DNA from: Symbiodinium natans
Lineage: Eukaryota; Sar; Dinophyceae; Suessiales; Symbiodiniaceae
Length of the DNA: 64,000 bases
Reading direction: 5' to 3'
Assembly (NCBI GenBank): GCA_905221605.1
Contig: CAJNDS010002141.1
Location: 55,001 to 119,000 of the forward strand
The translations under genes and the position numbers were made by a program. Below are positions 12,248 through 24,200 of this stretch, in pieces (positions within the stretch are counted from its first letter, which is position 1; the number at the start of each line of letters is the position of its first letter). The notes below the pieces were generated by a model that saw only the letters and a program-made list of their open reading frames with translations, did no database searches and had not been told where the DNA came from.

Positions 12248-15200
12248 ACCCTAAACCCTAAACCCTAAACCCTAAACCCTAAACCCTAAACCCTAAACCC
12301 TAAACCCTAAACCCTAAACCCTAAACCCTAAACCCTGCCCCTGCGCCACAGGCCACATCCCGATAGGCCGGATGCCACGCCTGGCTTCCTGAAGCTGGCA
12401 GGCCAGCTGTAAGAGCCAGGGTTTAGGGTTTAGGGTTTAGGGTTTAGGGTTTAGGGTTTAGGGTTTAGGGCTTAGGGCTTAGGGTTTAGTATTGAGGTTT
12501 TAGGGTTTTGGGGTTGGGGTTTAGGGTTTATTTAGGGTTTAGGGTGTGCAGGGGCTCAGATAGGGTTCAGGGTTTGCAGGGCTTAGGGTTGAAGTGTTGT
12601 TTTTTGCGTTTTGGGTTTTGGGGTGGAGCTTCGGGTGAGGGGTTTAGGTTTAGGGCTTAGGGGTTTAGGGTTTATAGGGTTGGAGGGTTTGGGGCTCCGG
12701 TTTTCGTGTAGGTTTGAGAGTCGCCAGCTTTGGATTGTGTAGACTTTCGGCTTTAGGGCTTATACAGGCTCAGGGTTTAGGGATCAGGGTTTAGGGGTTA
12801 GGGGTTAGGGGTTGAGGGTTTAGTTCGGGTTAATATGTCCTTTAGGATTCAGATCTTCGGGCTAGTGACCCGAAACGTGTAGGCGGGCTCGGGACTTGCG
12901 ACCCGCCTACAAAATATGGCCAAGGGGTCTTGGGGTTTAGGGTTTAGTGTTTGGGGCTTAGGGTTTGGGTTTAGGGTTTAGGGTTTACGGTTTAGGGCCC
13001 CGCCCCAGAACCTCCCCTAAAAACCTACATCCCTGAAGCGTAAACCTTCAATCTCTGACGCCCTCAAAAACGTAAAAGTGCGTTTCAGGGTTCAGGGTTC
13101 AGGGTTCAGGGTTCAGGGGTTAGGGTTTAGGGTTTAGGGTTTAGGGTTTAGGGTTTGGGGTTTGGGGTTTAGGGTTTAGGGTTTAGGGTTTAGGGTTTGG
13201 GGTTTAGGGTTTAGGGTTTAGGGTTTAGGCTTCAGAGGCAAGTTTACGTTACAAGCCCTTTCTATTCACAGGTTGCTGGTGAAACGCTGCCTTCTTGCCA
13301 GGCATCACTCGATTCTCCATGTGCTTCAACGACGAGGGGCCAGGCTGGGAGTCGGTCTAACCCTAAACCCGAAGGGTTAGGGTTCAGGGTTTAGGGTTTA
13401 GGGTTGAAGGTTTAGGGTTTAGGGTTTGGGGTTTAGGGTTCAGGGTTTAGGGCCCTAAGCCCTAAACCCTAAACCCCAAACGCTCTAAGCCGGTTTAGGG
13501 TTCAGCGTTCAGGCTTTAGGGTTTATGGTTTAGGGTTTAGGGGTGTTTTAGGGATGAGGGTGCAGGGCAACCTCCAAGCCCCTCATCCCCCCACCCTCCC
13601 CTCCCTTTCGCCCCCTGAAGCCTGAACTCCCCGAACCCAAGAGCTAACCGGGTTTAGGGTTTAGGGGTTTGAGGTTTAGGGTTCAGGGTTTAGGGTTTAG
13701 GGTTTAGGGATAGGGTTTAGGGTTTAGGGTTTACACTAACTTCGAAGACCGTAAGACCCTAAAACCCTGCAGCCTAAAACACTATAAACCCTGCTTCCGA
13801 AGCTCCTTCAGCGTCATGGAGCGGTCTACTTGGAGGTTCATGGTACTTACTTATTAACCAGGGTTTAGGGTTGAGGGTTTAGGGTTTTGCAGCCTCGTGG
13901 TACTTCTTAACCCATTACAACTGTACTTAGAACCCACTTACAAGCCCCGTAAGTGCCCTAACGTGGCTATAAGTATATACAGATACAAGTTGAACCTTTA
14001 AGTATCCCAGATTCCTAGATTTTGAAATTCCCTCCCCCCCCCCCCCCCCCCCGAGCAATCCCAAAACCCAAAGGTCTAAAGCACAAAGCTGCGGTTAAGG
14101 GTTTAGGGTTTAGGGTTTAGGGTTTAGGGTTTAGGGTTTAGGGTTTAGGGTTTAGGGATCAGGGCTCATGCATAAACACTGCCACAGGTGTGCTGGGACT
14201 CAATGTGCCCCGATTCTCTCCCGGCCTTCAGTCGGTGGGCACCCTGCTTCAGGGCCGCAAGTTGGGAGGGCTTTGGGGCATAGGGTTGGGGTTTAGGGTT
14301 TAGGGCTAGGGTTTAGGGTTTAGGGTTTAGGGTTTAGGGCTAGGGTTTAGGGTGTTGGGTCTTGGGGCTCTAGGGTGTTTTCAGTGTTTGGGGCTTAGGG
14401 TTCGATGTGTTTAGAGTGTTTCGCTTTGGGGTCTGGGTGTCTTCAGGCTTCGGAGTGCTCAGGGCTGCAGGTTTAGGGTGTAGGAGTTAAGGTTTAGGAT
14501 TTAGGGTTTAGGGTTTAGGATTTAGGATTTAGGGTTAAGGGTTTCGGGTGAGTGTTTAGGGCTTGAGTTTCAGGGTGGCAGGGGTTTAGGGTTTAGGGTT
14601 TAGGGTTTAGGGTTTAGGGTTTAGGGTTTAGGGAGGGTTTAGGGTTTAGGGTTTAGGGTTTGGGGGGCAGGGTTTAACCCTAAACCCTGGACCTTAAACC
14701 TGAACTTAAGATGGGACAGGGTTCAGGGTTTAACGGCTTAAGGTTTAGGGTCTAAGGTTCAGGGCTTTCAGACTTTGGGGATTCGTGAAGGGTTTTTGTT
14801 TGGAACTTTTCCCTGAAACCTAAACCCTAAACCCTAAACCCTAGATTCATTGGGGCTTTCGGGTTTAGGGTTGATAGCTTGGGGGATTCAGCGCATGTAG
14901 GCTTTTTAGGGTTTTCGGTTTTAAGGGCAAATTAGGGCATCATTCGAGGCCTGTGTTCAGGGTTTAGGGTTTAGGGTTTTGGGTTTAGAGTTTAAGGTTC
15001 AGGGTTTCGGGTTTAGGGGTGTAAGTATGGCTGGGGTTTTAAACCCCAAACCCCAAACCCCAAACCCTAAACCCTAAACCCTAAACCCTAAACCCTAAAC
15101 CCTAAACCCTAAACCCTAAACCCTAAACCCTAAACCCCCCTAAACCCTAAACCCTAAACCCTAAACCCTAAACCCTAGCTACATCCATGAACCTTCAGTT

Positions 15201-18200
15201 CAGGGTCTAGGTTTTAGGGTTTAGGGCTCAGGGGGAAGCGAATAATTAGAGACCTGTTGCCATCATCCGTTTGCGGCGAAGCATCTTCAGTTTCATTCAC
15301 CTTTCGGCCGAGACCCGAAACCCTAAACCCTAAACCCTAAATCTTAAACCCTAAACCCTAAACCCTAAACCCTAAACCCTAAACCCCGCCTGCCTTCCGA
15401 AGCGGAGCCGGGATGCCGTGCTGAACAGTTCACATCGACAAGGGCCTGCGCACGCCCCCGATTCGGAAGGGCATGCACCTCTAAAACGAGCTTGAGGATG
15501 CCGTGCGGAACTGTACACAAATGGCAAGGATTTCGAGGCGCGGACACCCAGCGAAGGTGACACATGCTCGTCGCGTCGCGTCGTGTAGCACGACGCAGAG
15601 CTGCGCCAAGAGATGCTAGAGTCTCTTGAGGAGGCATGAGAGCTCTAGGGATTCCCCCGCGCAGCATCTCCACGGCGGGCGCTTTCAACGCCTGGCGGCG
15701 TTCGCTGGACGAGCGCTGAGCTACGCTTTCTGAGACGCAGACTCGGACCTCCAACGGCCGATGGTGAAGGGCTTTCGCTGCTAGGGTTTATAGGGTTTAG
15801 GGTTTAGGGTTTAGGGTTTAGGGTTTAGGGTCAAACTGCTTCAAGCAAGGGCCGCCCGGAGCCCCCTAAACGAGAGCCCCGAGACCCGATCACAGTTACA
15901 TGTATAGAACTATAAACCCTGAACCCTCAACCCTAAGCCCTAAACCGTAAACCCTAAGCCCTAGCCCTAAACCCTAATCCCTATAAACCCTAAACCCTAA
16001 ACCCTACAAACCTTAAAGCCTACTATAAGTGGCATGCTCAAGTTTCAACACTCAGACTCGACAATGGACCTTAGCACGAGCCTAGATGCTCAGCCTATTC
16101 GGTTTAGGGTTTAGGGTTTAGGGTTTAGGGTTTAGGGTTTAGGGTTTAGGGTTTAGGGTTTAGGGTTTAGGGTTTCATCACCGTCTTAACCAAGGTAGCG
16201 AGCCAAAGGATCCAAACCCGAAAGCCTAAACCTCAAACCCCTTTCGGGTTTAGGGTTTTTATTGGGCTTCGGGTTTCGGAACCTCTAAACCCCTAAGACC
16301 CGAACCCCCAGCCCTGAACCCTAAACCCTATAAACCCCAAGCCTTAAATCCGAAACCCTAAACCCTAAACCCGAAACCCTAAACCCTAAATCCTAAACCC
16401 CAAGCCCTCAACCCTGCAAAGGCACTGGGGCTTGGACTTCCGCGGCATTGGGGCATCTCGTCACGCCAAAGAAGAGCTTCACGGGCGACTGGGGGTTCTT
16501 AGGGTTTTAGAGTTTAAGGTGTAGAGTTTAGGGTTTAGGGTTTGTTTAGGGTTTCAGGTTTAGGGTTTTGCGACTTCGGATTTTCGGGGATTCTGATTCA
16601 GGGTTTTTGGCTTTAGGGTTTAGAGTTCACTGTTTCAGGGTTTAGAGTCTAGGCTTTTAGGGGTTTATGCCTCAGGGTTTTAGGGGTTTATGCCTCGGGG
16701 TGTGAGGGTCGTAGGGTTTAGAGTTTAGGGCTTAAGGGTTGAGAGCTCAGGGTTATAGGGTTAATGCTTCTGGTTCTAGGGGTTAGGGTTTAGGGGTTTG
16801 GGGGTTAAGCGTTTCAGGCTTTTGGAGGTTTATGAACTCTGGGAGTTTAGGGTGTTAGGGGTTGATGCGTTAGGGTTTCGGGTTTCAGGTATTCGGTTTT
16901 AGGGCATAGGGTGTAGGGTGCTAATGTTAGGGTTCTTATGTCGGGTTTATTTCGGGCTTGTAGGATTTTAAATTGTAATCGGCATCGAGCGGCTGCAATT
17001 TCATAGCTTCGCCCCAAAACAGGTGCACCAACAATTCCCTCGTACTTTAGTACATTAGGCCTGGTTTTTTTGGGAAGGGGAGGGGGGGGGGGGGGGCAGA
17101 GTGACTTTGCAGTTGCTGGCTTTGTTAAGGGCTTGGGGACCTTTGCAAACCCAAACCCAAACCCTACAGTAAACCCTAAACCCTAAACCCTAAACCCTAA
17201 ACCCTAAACCCTAAACCCTAAACCCCCGCCCCGAAATCATGAGGTCGGCAGCGACGACACCAGGCTGAACATCTGCCACAACAAGACGCCGGGCATGGAC
17301 GCGATGGGCTGCCGGGTTGTTTTTTCTGCATCCTTAGGGGTTAGGGCCTAGGGGCCTAGGGTTTAGGGTTCAGGGTTTAGGGTTTAGGGTTTAGGGTTTA
17401 GGGTTTAGGGCTTAGGGCTTAGGGCTTAGGGCTTGCGGAGAAGAACTTGTTCACAGACTCTCAACCTTAAGCCCTCTCCCCAAGCCCTGAACCCTGAACC
17501 CTCAGCCCTAAGCCCGAATTAAGGCTCAAACCGAACTAGAATTCAGGTGCCTCATGGACGTATAGGACTTACGTTGGGATGTTCCCCTTATACTAACAGT
17601 CCTTGATAGGGATTCTAGCACCCACTAGCATAGTCCCTATTCAGGGGCTGTTAGTATAAGGGTGAACATCCCAAACTTACGTTTAGGGTTTAAGGGTTTA
17701 GGGGGTAAGGGTTTAAGGGTTTGAGGGTTTGAGGGTTTAAGGGTTTCAGGGTTTCAGGTTTTCAGGGTTTAAGGGTTTAGTTGAAGGGTCTAAGAGTTTA
17801 AGGGTTTAATGCAAGGGTTTAAGGGTTTAAGGGTTTAAGGGTTTAAGGGTGTAAGGGTGTAAGGGTGTAAGGGTTTAAGGGTTTAAGGGTTTAAGGGTTT
17901 AAGGGTTTAAGGGTTTAAGGGTTTAAGGGTGTAAGGGTGTAAGGGTGTAAGGGTCTAGGGGTTGTAAGGGTTTAAGGGTTTAAGGGCTTAAGGGCTTATG
18001 GGCTTAAGGGCTTAAGGGTTTAGCGTTTAGGGTTTACGGTTTAGGGTCCCCCCAAGCCGTAAACTCCTGAAGCAGGCCAGCACCACGGAAACGCCACACA
18101 GATGCAGAGTAGCGCCCTTATTCCCTGGATTAATTTTCAGGTAGGGCCCCCCTTTTCATCCCAAACCCTAAGCACCGAATGACCTAAACCCAAAACCCCT

Positions 18201-21200
18201 AAACGCTAAACCCTGAAATCCGAAACTCGAAAACTCTAAAGCCCGAAACCCTAAAACGTTAACCTTAACAGCCTAAACCCTAAACCCTAAAACCCTAAAC
18301 CCTAACCCTAACACCCTAAAACCTGAAGCCCTAAACCCTGAAACCCGAATCCCTGATACCCTAAACCCTAAGACCCTAAAACCCTAAACCCTAAACCCTG
18401 AAACCCAAAACCCTAAAACCCAAAACCCTAAACCCTAAACCCGAAAAATCTTACACCCTGTAAACCCTAAACCCTAAAAGCCCTAAAATCCCTAAAATCC
18501 CCAGAAACCCTATACCCTATAAACCCTAAACTCTATGAACCCTAAACCCTAAACCCTAAACCCTAAACCCTATAAACCCTACACCCTCTCAACCTTTGGG
18601 TTTCTGGGGAACCGAGCGAAGCTGGCAGGACTCCGCCTGCGGCTTGATCCCCGACTCAGGCCTCTGCGGTTTAGGGTTTAGGGTTTAGGGTTTAGGGTTT
18701 AGGGTTTATAATTTAGGGTTTATAATTTAGGGTTTAGGGTTTAGGGTTTAGGGTTTAGGGTTTAGGGTTTAGGGTTTAGGGTTTAGGGTTTAGGGTTTAG
18801 GGTTTAGGGTTTAGGGCCTACGGTTTAAGGTTTAGGGTTTAGGGTTTAGGGTTTAGGTTTAGGGTTTAGGGTTTAGGGTTTAGGGTTTGGGTCTAGGGTT
18901 TAGGGTTTTGGGTTTAGGGCCTACGGTTTAAGGTTTAGGGTTTAGGGTTTCGAGTTGTAGGGTTTAGGCTTTAGAGTTCTTCTTCTTCTTCTTTCCTTTC
19001 CCAGAGAAGTCACCCTAAATCCCGAAGAGATGACGGCCCTCAAGGCCCCAAAGCCCTGACAAACCCTAAACCCTAAACCCTAATTACACCCTAAACCCTA
19101 AACCCTAAACCCGAAACAGGCCGCATGGACCATCCCCCTGGAAACTTTAAGGTCTTGGGCTTCCTCTTACCCCAAGCCCTATATCCTAAACCCTAAACCC
19201 TAAACCCTAAACCCTAAAGCCTAAACCCTAAAGCCTAAACCCTAAACCCTAAAACCCTAAACCCTAAACCCTAAACCCTAAACCCTAAACCCTACACTCT
19301 ACGAAGCTCCTAAACCTCTAGAGCCTTGACACTCGCTCCACATCCACGCATGATTTTTTGGTGTCCTTAAGGGAGGGGGGGGGGGGGCTTCAAGGGGGTA
19401 TAGGGTTTAGGGTTTAGGGTTTAGGGCCTTTGTGCTGTTGTCGTGGGTTACTTGGCTCCCAGTGTGATACCCCTTGCATCCCTTTTTGGTCTTGGGCCGT
19501 TTAGAGTTTAGGGTTTGGGGTTTGGGGTTTAGGGTTTAGGGTTAGGGTCGAAGGCTCAGGGTGTTAGGGATCTTCCTCTTGAAACACAAAAGGGTGCCCT
19601 TTTGGTGTCCCACCTGGTTGGGGGTTCTTGTACCCGGAACTTTCAAAACCCCTTAGGGTTTAGAGTTTTAGGGTTTTGGCAGTAGAGGGTTTAAGGGCAG
19701 CAGGGGGTTTTGAGTGCTTAGGGTTTAGAGCTTAGGGCTTAGGCTTTTTCATGCCTTAGAGGTGCCTCAAGGTTCCTACCGGGATTTGAAAAGAAGTTGC
19801 CCTTCAGACTCGAAAAAACCCTTAGTTCGGATTCATCAAATCCATCACATGCAAGGAGTTCTCCCTAGTCACGGAAAATTGGAGCGCCAAAAATCCTTAA
19901 CCCCAAGCCCTACACTTCCTAACTTAGCACCTCTGAATTTCAGAGAACCAAGACCCTTCATCGCAGTCTAAACCCTAAGCTTAAACCCTAACACGCAGAA
20001 CAATAAATCTTGGGCCCTGAGCCTTAGCAAGCCCCGAGTGCGGGGACCCAAAGAGGATTGGCCAGGTGAAGCTGAGGAAAGTTTAGGGTTTAGGGTCCAC
20101 GATTTAGGGTTTAGGGTTTAGGGTTTGGGTTTAGGGTTGGGGCCTGCATCAACTGTTGCGCAGAAACAGTGGCAAAACATTCTGGATTTTCGGATCCTCC
20201 CTAAACCCTAAACCCCTAGACTCTAAACCCTAAAGGCCTAGACACAGACTGAGTGCGACTCCTCCCCTCGAAGATGCAGGGTGCACGCGAAGAAATAATG
20301 GAGACCCCCCGGCATTATTTCCAGCCCCAAATAATAGCAAGGCCCCCCCCCCCCACCCCCCGCCCCCTCCAAGTAATAATAGCGGAATGGGGGAAACATT
20401 TGATTATTATTTCTATTTCCCCCACCCCCCCCCCCAAAAAAAAACCAAAAAAAAATGATAATGATAATAATTTTAGAAATAAAAACGAATAATAAGAATA
20501 ATAATAACAATAATAAGAACAAAAACAAAAATATTGGAATGGGAAACCATTTGCTGCTCCCCCCCCCCCCCCACCCACTCCCCCCAAAAAAACAAAAATA
20601 TATTTTTCACAAGGGAATTTGATCCTTAGTTCCCCCCAATAATGGAATGGGAAACCATTGGATTTTTATCATTTCCCCCCCCCCCCCCCCCCCCGTCCCC
20701 CCTACGCTTTGCCCGGCTTAAAAACAACGGGGGGTTTGGGGGCGGGCGCAGCCCCCTCCCCCCCCCCCCCAGCACAGTGCTCACATGACGGGATCCAACA
20801 AGATTCATAGGCTTTTGAAGCACGCTTTGCACGGCTTGAAAGAAGCGGGGGGTTGGGGGGGGGGGGGGGTTGGGGGGGGGGGGGGGGGACCCCCCTTCCC
20901 CCTGACTATGCCCCGGCCGCCCTGGCCTTACTGGCCCGGCTTGGGGGACCTCTATCTTACCTTCGAGACCTTGCTGGCACCCTGGACTCTCGGATTCAAC
21001 CAACATCAAAGTTTTGAAGAGTGGACTGTCGTCTGAGTTTAGGCCTAAACCCTAAAGGCATAGGTTTGGGGTGGGAGAAAAGTGTTTAGATGGCCCTCCA
21101 CAATCGGGCCAAAGCTGCTCTTCAGCACCTCACGAAGCTTTCGAGCTTGTTCCGAAACCTAACCTTCACAGCATCTACGCCTATCACAGCAAACCCTAAA

Positions 21201-24200
21201 CCCTAAACCCTGAAGGTAGTATAGAGGGGGGTAGTAGGGGGAACCCATGGAGATGCTGAACCGGTCCTTGAGCCCTCATTCTGGCCGCCCGATCCCAAGA
21301 AACCTCTAGGGTTTAGGGTTTAGTAATTGGGGGGTTGGGGGCGGGGGTTGGGGGGGGGGGGGGGGTGGGGGGGTTGGGGGGGGGGGGGGGGGGGGGGGAG
21401 GGGGTTGCGCAGCCGGATTCAACCAGATTCATTTAGTCATAGAGGCTCTGAGGCACGCTTTGCATGGCTTAAAAGAAGCAGAGGGGTGGGGGGGGAGCCC
21501 CACAATGCTCACACGAGTTTCGACAACTGCTTATTTTTGCACTCTTCACTGCTACCGCAAACCCCCGAAGATGGGACGAGCAGGTGCTGGTGCTAGAATC
21601 AAACTCCTGGCGCTTCTTTACAGTTCTGGTATCTAGAGGTCTTACATTAGGAGGTTTTGTGCTTAGGGTTTAGGATTTTTGGCGCTCCAATATGCCTTGA
21701 TCAGGGAGACCCGAAACCCTAAACCCTAAACCCTAAACCCTAAACCCTAAACCCTAAACCCTAAACCCTAAACCCTAAACCCTAAACCCTAAACCCTAAA
21801 CCCTAAACCTCATTACATGAATCTCGGAAATCTCCCGTTTTTTGTCAAAGACCACAGCTAAAGTTGATAGCCGAGGTTACAAGGTAAAGGAAGCCTTACC
21901 CCTATACCATGTAGGGTTTAGGGTTTAGGGTTTTTGTTTAGGGTTCAGGGTTCAGGGTTTAGGGTTTAGTGTTTAGGGTTTAGGGTTTAGGGTTTAGGTT
22001 TTAGGGTGTGGGGTTGGGGGTCTTGGGATTTCGGGTGTAGGGCTTAAGGGGGTTGATAAATCCTACAATTCAAATCCCGAAGCAACCGCGCAGGAACGAC
22101 TCTCATCACTGGCTGCCGCCTTAGGGGGAGGAGGGTTCAATCCGCAAAGCCATAAGATTCCCATCCCTCAACCCTACCTGAAGAACCCAAAACCCTACCT
22201 TGAGAACCCAATGCATACTTTTGTTGTGGTTTCTTAGTAGAGAGCCCCTTGTAGGATTCGTAGGAACCTACAAACAAGTAGGTTTGGGTTCTTAAGAAGT
22301 TTTTGTTTGCCCTTACCCGGCTTTAGAGTGTAGGGATTCATACCAAAAATCTTCAACCCAAAGCCCTAAACCCGGCAAAGGGGTTCCTCATTTTCTCCCA
22401 TGCCAGCTGGAAACCCCCCAACCCCAACCCCCAAAGCATAAAGCCCCGAACCCTAAATCCCTGCACCCGAAGCTTCAAACCCTAAACTCCAAAGCTGAAA
22501 CCCTAAACCTGGAACCCCGAGCTAAACCGTAAACCCTGAACCTTGAACCCTGAACCCTGAACCCTGAACCCTTGAACCCTGAACCCTAAACCCTAAACCC
22601 TAAACCCTAAACCCTAAACCCTAAACCCTAAACCCTAAACCTTCAACCCAAACCTGCTTTGCGGAGGTCCCAAAGCGGACATTGTGAAGCTCTATGAGGG
22701 CATCTGCGAAGTGTGGCCTCGGTGCAAGACTATGCACGAGGCGCTGCTGCCTCCGCAACAGGGTGTAGGGGGGGGGTTTAGGGTTTAGGGTTTAGGGTTT
22801 AGGGTTTAGGGTTTAGGGTTTAGGGTTTAGGGTTTAGGGTTTAGGGTTTAGGGTAGTAGCTCAAGATGTACACACTTCAGGATTGGCTTCGAGGCTCCTG
22901 AATCTCTACTCGAACAGGCTCTGAAGCCCTAACTTCTAAGGGTAGTTACATGGTCCCTTCATATGGGCGCTTAAACGGGGACCCCTTATATACCCTACAA
23001 AACCCAAGGGCCCATACTTTAGAAGAAGGTAAGGGGATCACATTTAAGGGACCGTGCAACTACCCGTAGACTAACGCCCTACCCCGGAACCCTGAGCCCT
23101 ATAGCACTTACAAGACCCAAAGACCCATACCACAGTCCCCAACACCCGACTTAAGAGCCTACAGGCCCTCAACCCCAAACCTCCCTCTGTTGATCCTCCG
23201 GAACCCGAAGAAACTCCGTGCCAAACCGCAAACCTCCTAAACCCCTAAACTCTCAACCCTAAACCTGAAACTAACCCTGAAAACCTCAAGCCAAGAAACA
23301 AACCCTGCGCGCAGACGCTAGCAGCAGAGTTCCGACAGCTGCGGCGAAGGCACGGGAGGGCGAGGGCATTAAGGTTCCCGGAACTTAACCCCAGAATGAA
23401 GGGTTTACGGTTTAGGGTTTAGGGTAAAGGCAAAGGGTTTAAGGGTTAAGGGTTTAGGGTTTAGGGTTTAGGGGGAGAGTCCCTTAAATCATCTTGTCAT
23501 AGTAGGATCTTGAACATCACGTTCGGAACGTTCCTTTATTCAGGGGTTTTAGAAGTGCTGGCTTTAGGGCGCAGGGTTTGCGGGCCGTGTATACAGGGTG
23601 GGGCGCCCTTACTATACTAACTGTAGTTAAGGGACTTATAACCTAACTTAGGGTCCTTATAACCCAATTTAGGGCCTTATAACTCTACTTATAACTAAGG
23701 GCACCCTGTAGGGGGCATAGGGTGTATAGGGTTTAGGTTTACATCAACTTGCCGGAGCTTACTCTGCTGGTAGGGTTTTGGAGCTTAGGGTTTCGGGGTT
23801 AGGGCTTAGGGTTTAGGAGCTTGGCATCGAGTTTAGAAGCTGCACGGAAAAAGTAGTTGAATTCGGCCATTTTGTTTTACATGAATTTGGCATTCATCAT
23901 GATCTAGGACCTGGGCGGATGGGATGATAACGCGCACAAGCAACTTTGCAAGGGCAATTGTGCCCGATGCATCTGGCTGTAGCACGGCGCTCGTTGGCGC
24001 CAAGCGTTTCCATGGCTCACGGCTCGCTTTGAGGAGGGCCGCTGGGGACTCGGCTGCCAGATCTGCGCTGAAGCTCCGAAGATGGATGTCATGGGACCTT
24101 ATACAGGGGGGGGCGCCCTTACTATACTAACTGTAGTTAAGGGACTTATAACCTAACTTAGGGTCCTTATAACCCAATTTAGGGCCCTTATAACTCTACT

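Larger units (their letters stand above)
9164..12351 (+). other. Intron 9 (GC-AG, 3188 bp), flanked by a 9-bp direct repeat
   Basis: CAGGCCACA occurs across both junctions (9161-9169 and 12349-12357). The intron holds an ORF-like island (9187), a 1.3-kb telomere-free island (9490-10830), degenerate telomere words (10840-11870) and C-strand arrays (11880-12336). Confidence 0.82.
12402..13301 (+). other. Intron 10 (GC-AG, 900 bp)
   Basis: G-strand arrays at both the 5' side (12418-12490) and 3' side (13080-13230), so this intron breaks the inverted pattern. The acceptor has a clear pyrimidine tract (CTGCCTTCTTGCCAG). Confidence 0.8.
13344..14187 (+). other. Intron 11 (GC-AG, 844 bp)
   Basis: Telomere words in both orientations, a family B element (13827), a poly-C run (14032-14052) and a G-strand array (14100-14160). 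Confidence 0.8.
14246..16421 (+). other. Intron 12 (GC-AG, 2176 bp)
   Basis: G-strand words after the donor (14285 onward) and C-strand words before the acceptor (16320-16412). Inside are long telomere arrays and a 400-bp GC-rich island (15380-15780). Confidence 0.82.
17301..18628 (+). other. Intron 14 (GC-AG, 1328 bp)
   Basis: G-strand array (17355-17435), a family E element with target duplication, a TTTAAGGG array (17690-18010), degenerate C-strand words and perfect C-strand words (18536-18590). Confidence 0.82.
18660..22093 (+). other. Intron 15 (GC-AG, 3434 bp)
   Basis: Long G-strand array at its 5' side (18668-18910), both-orientation words, homopolymer-rich block 20340-21400, then G- and C-strand words. 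Open frames at 19762-19971 and 20238-21596 fall in simple sequence or lack support. Confidence 0.8.

Noticed and set aside
13344-13376. Reading exon 11 through to ESV and a stop as the protein end
   Set aside because: The GC donor at 13344 joins exon 12 in phase and continues the A1 fold; a stop here would lose the second catalytic Asp.
20238-21009. Pro- or Gly-rich frames
   Set aside because: They run through poly-C/poly-G tracts; no splice or family support.
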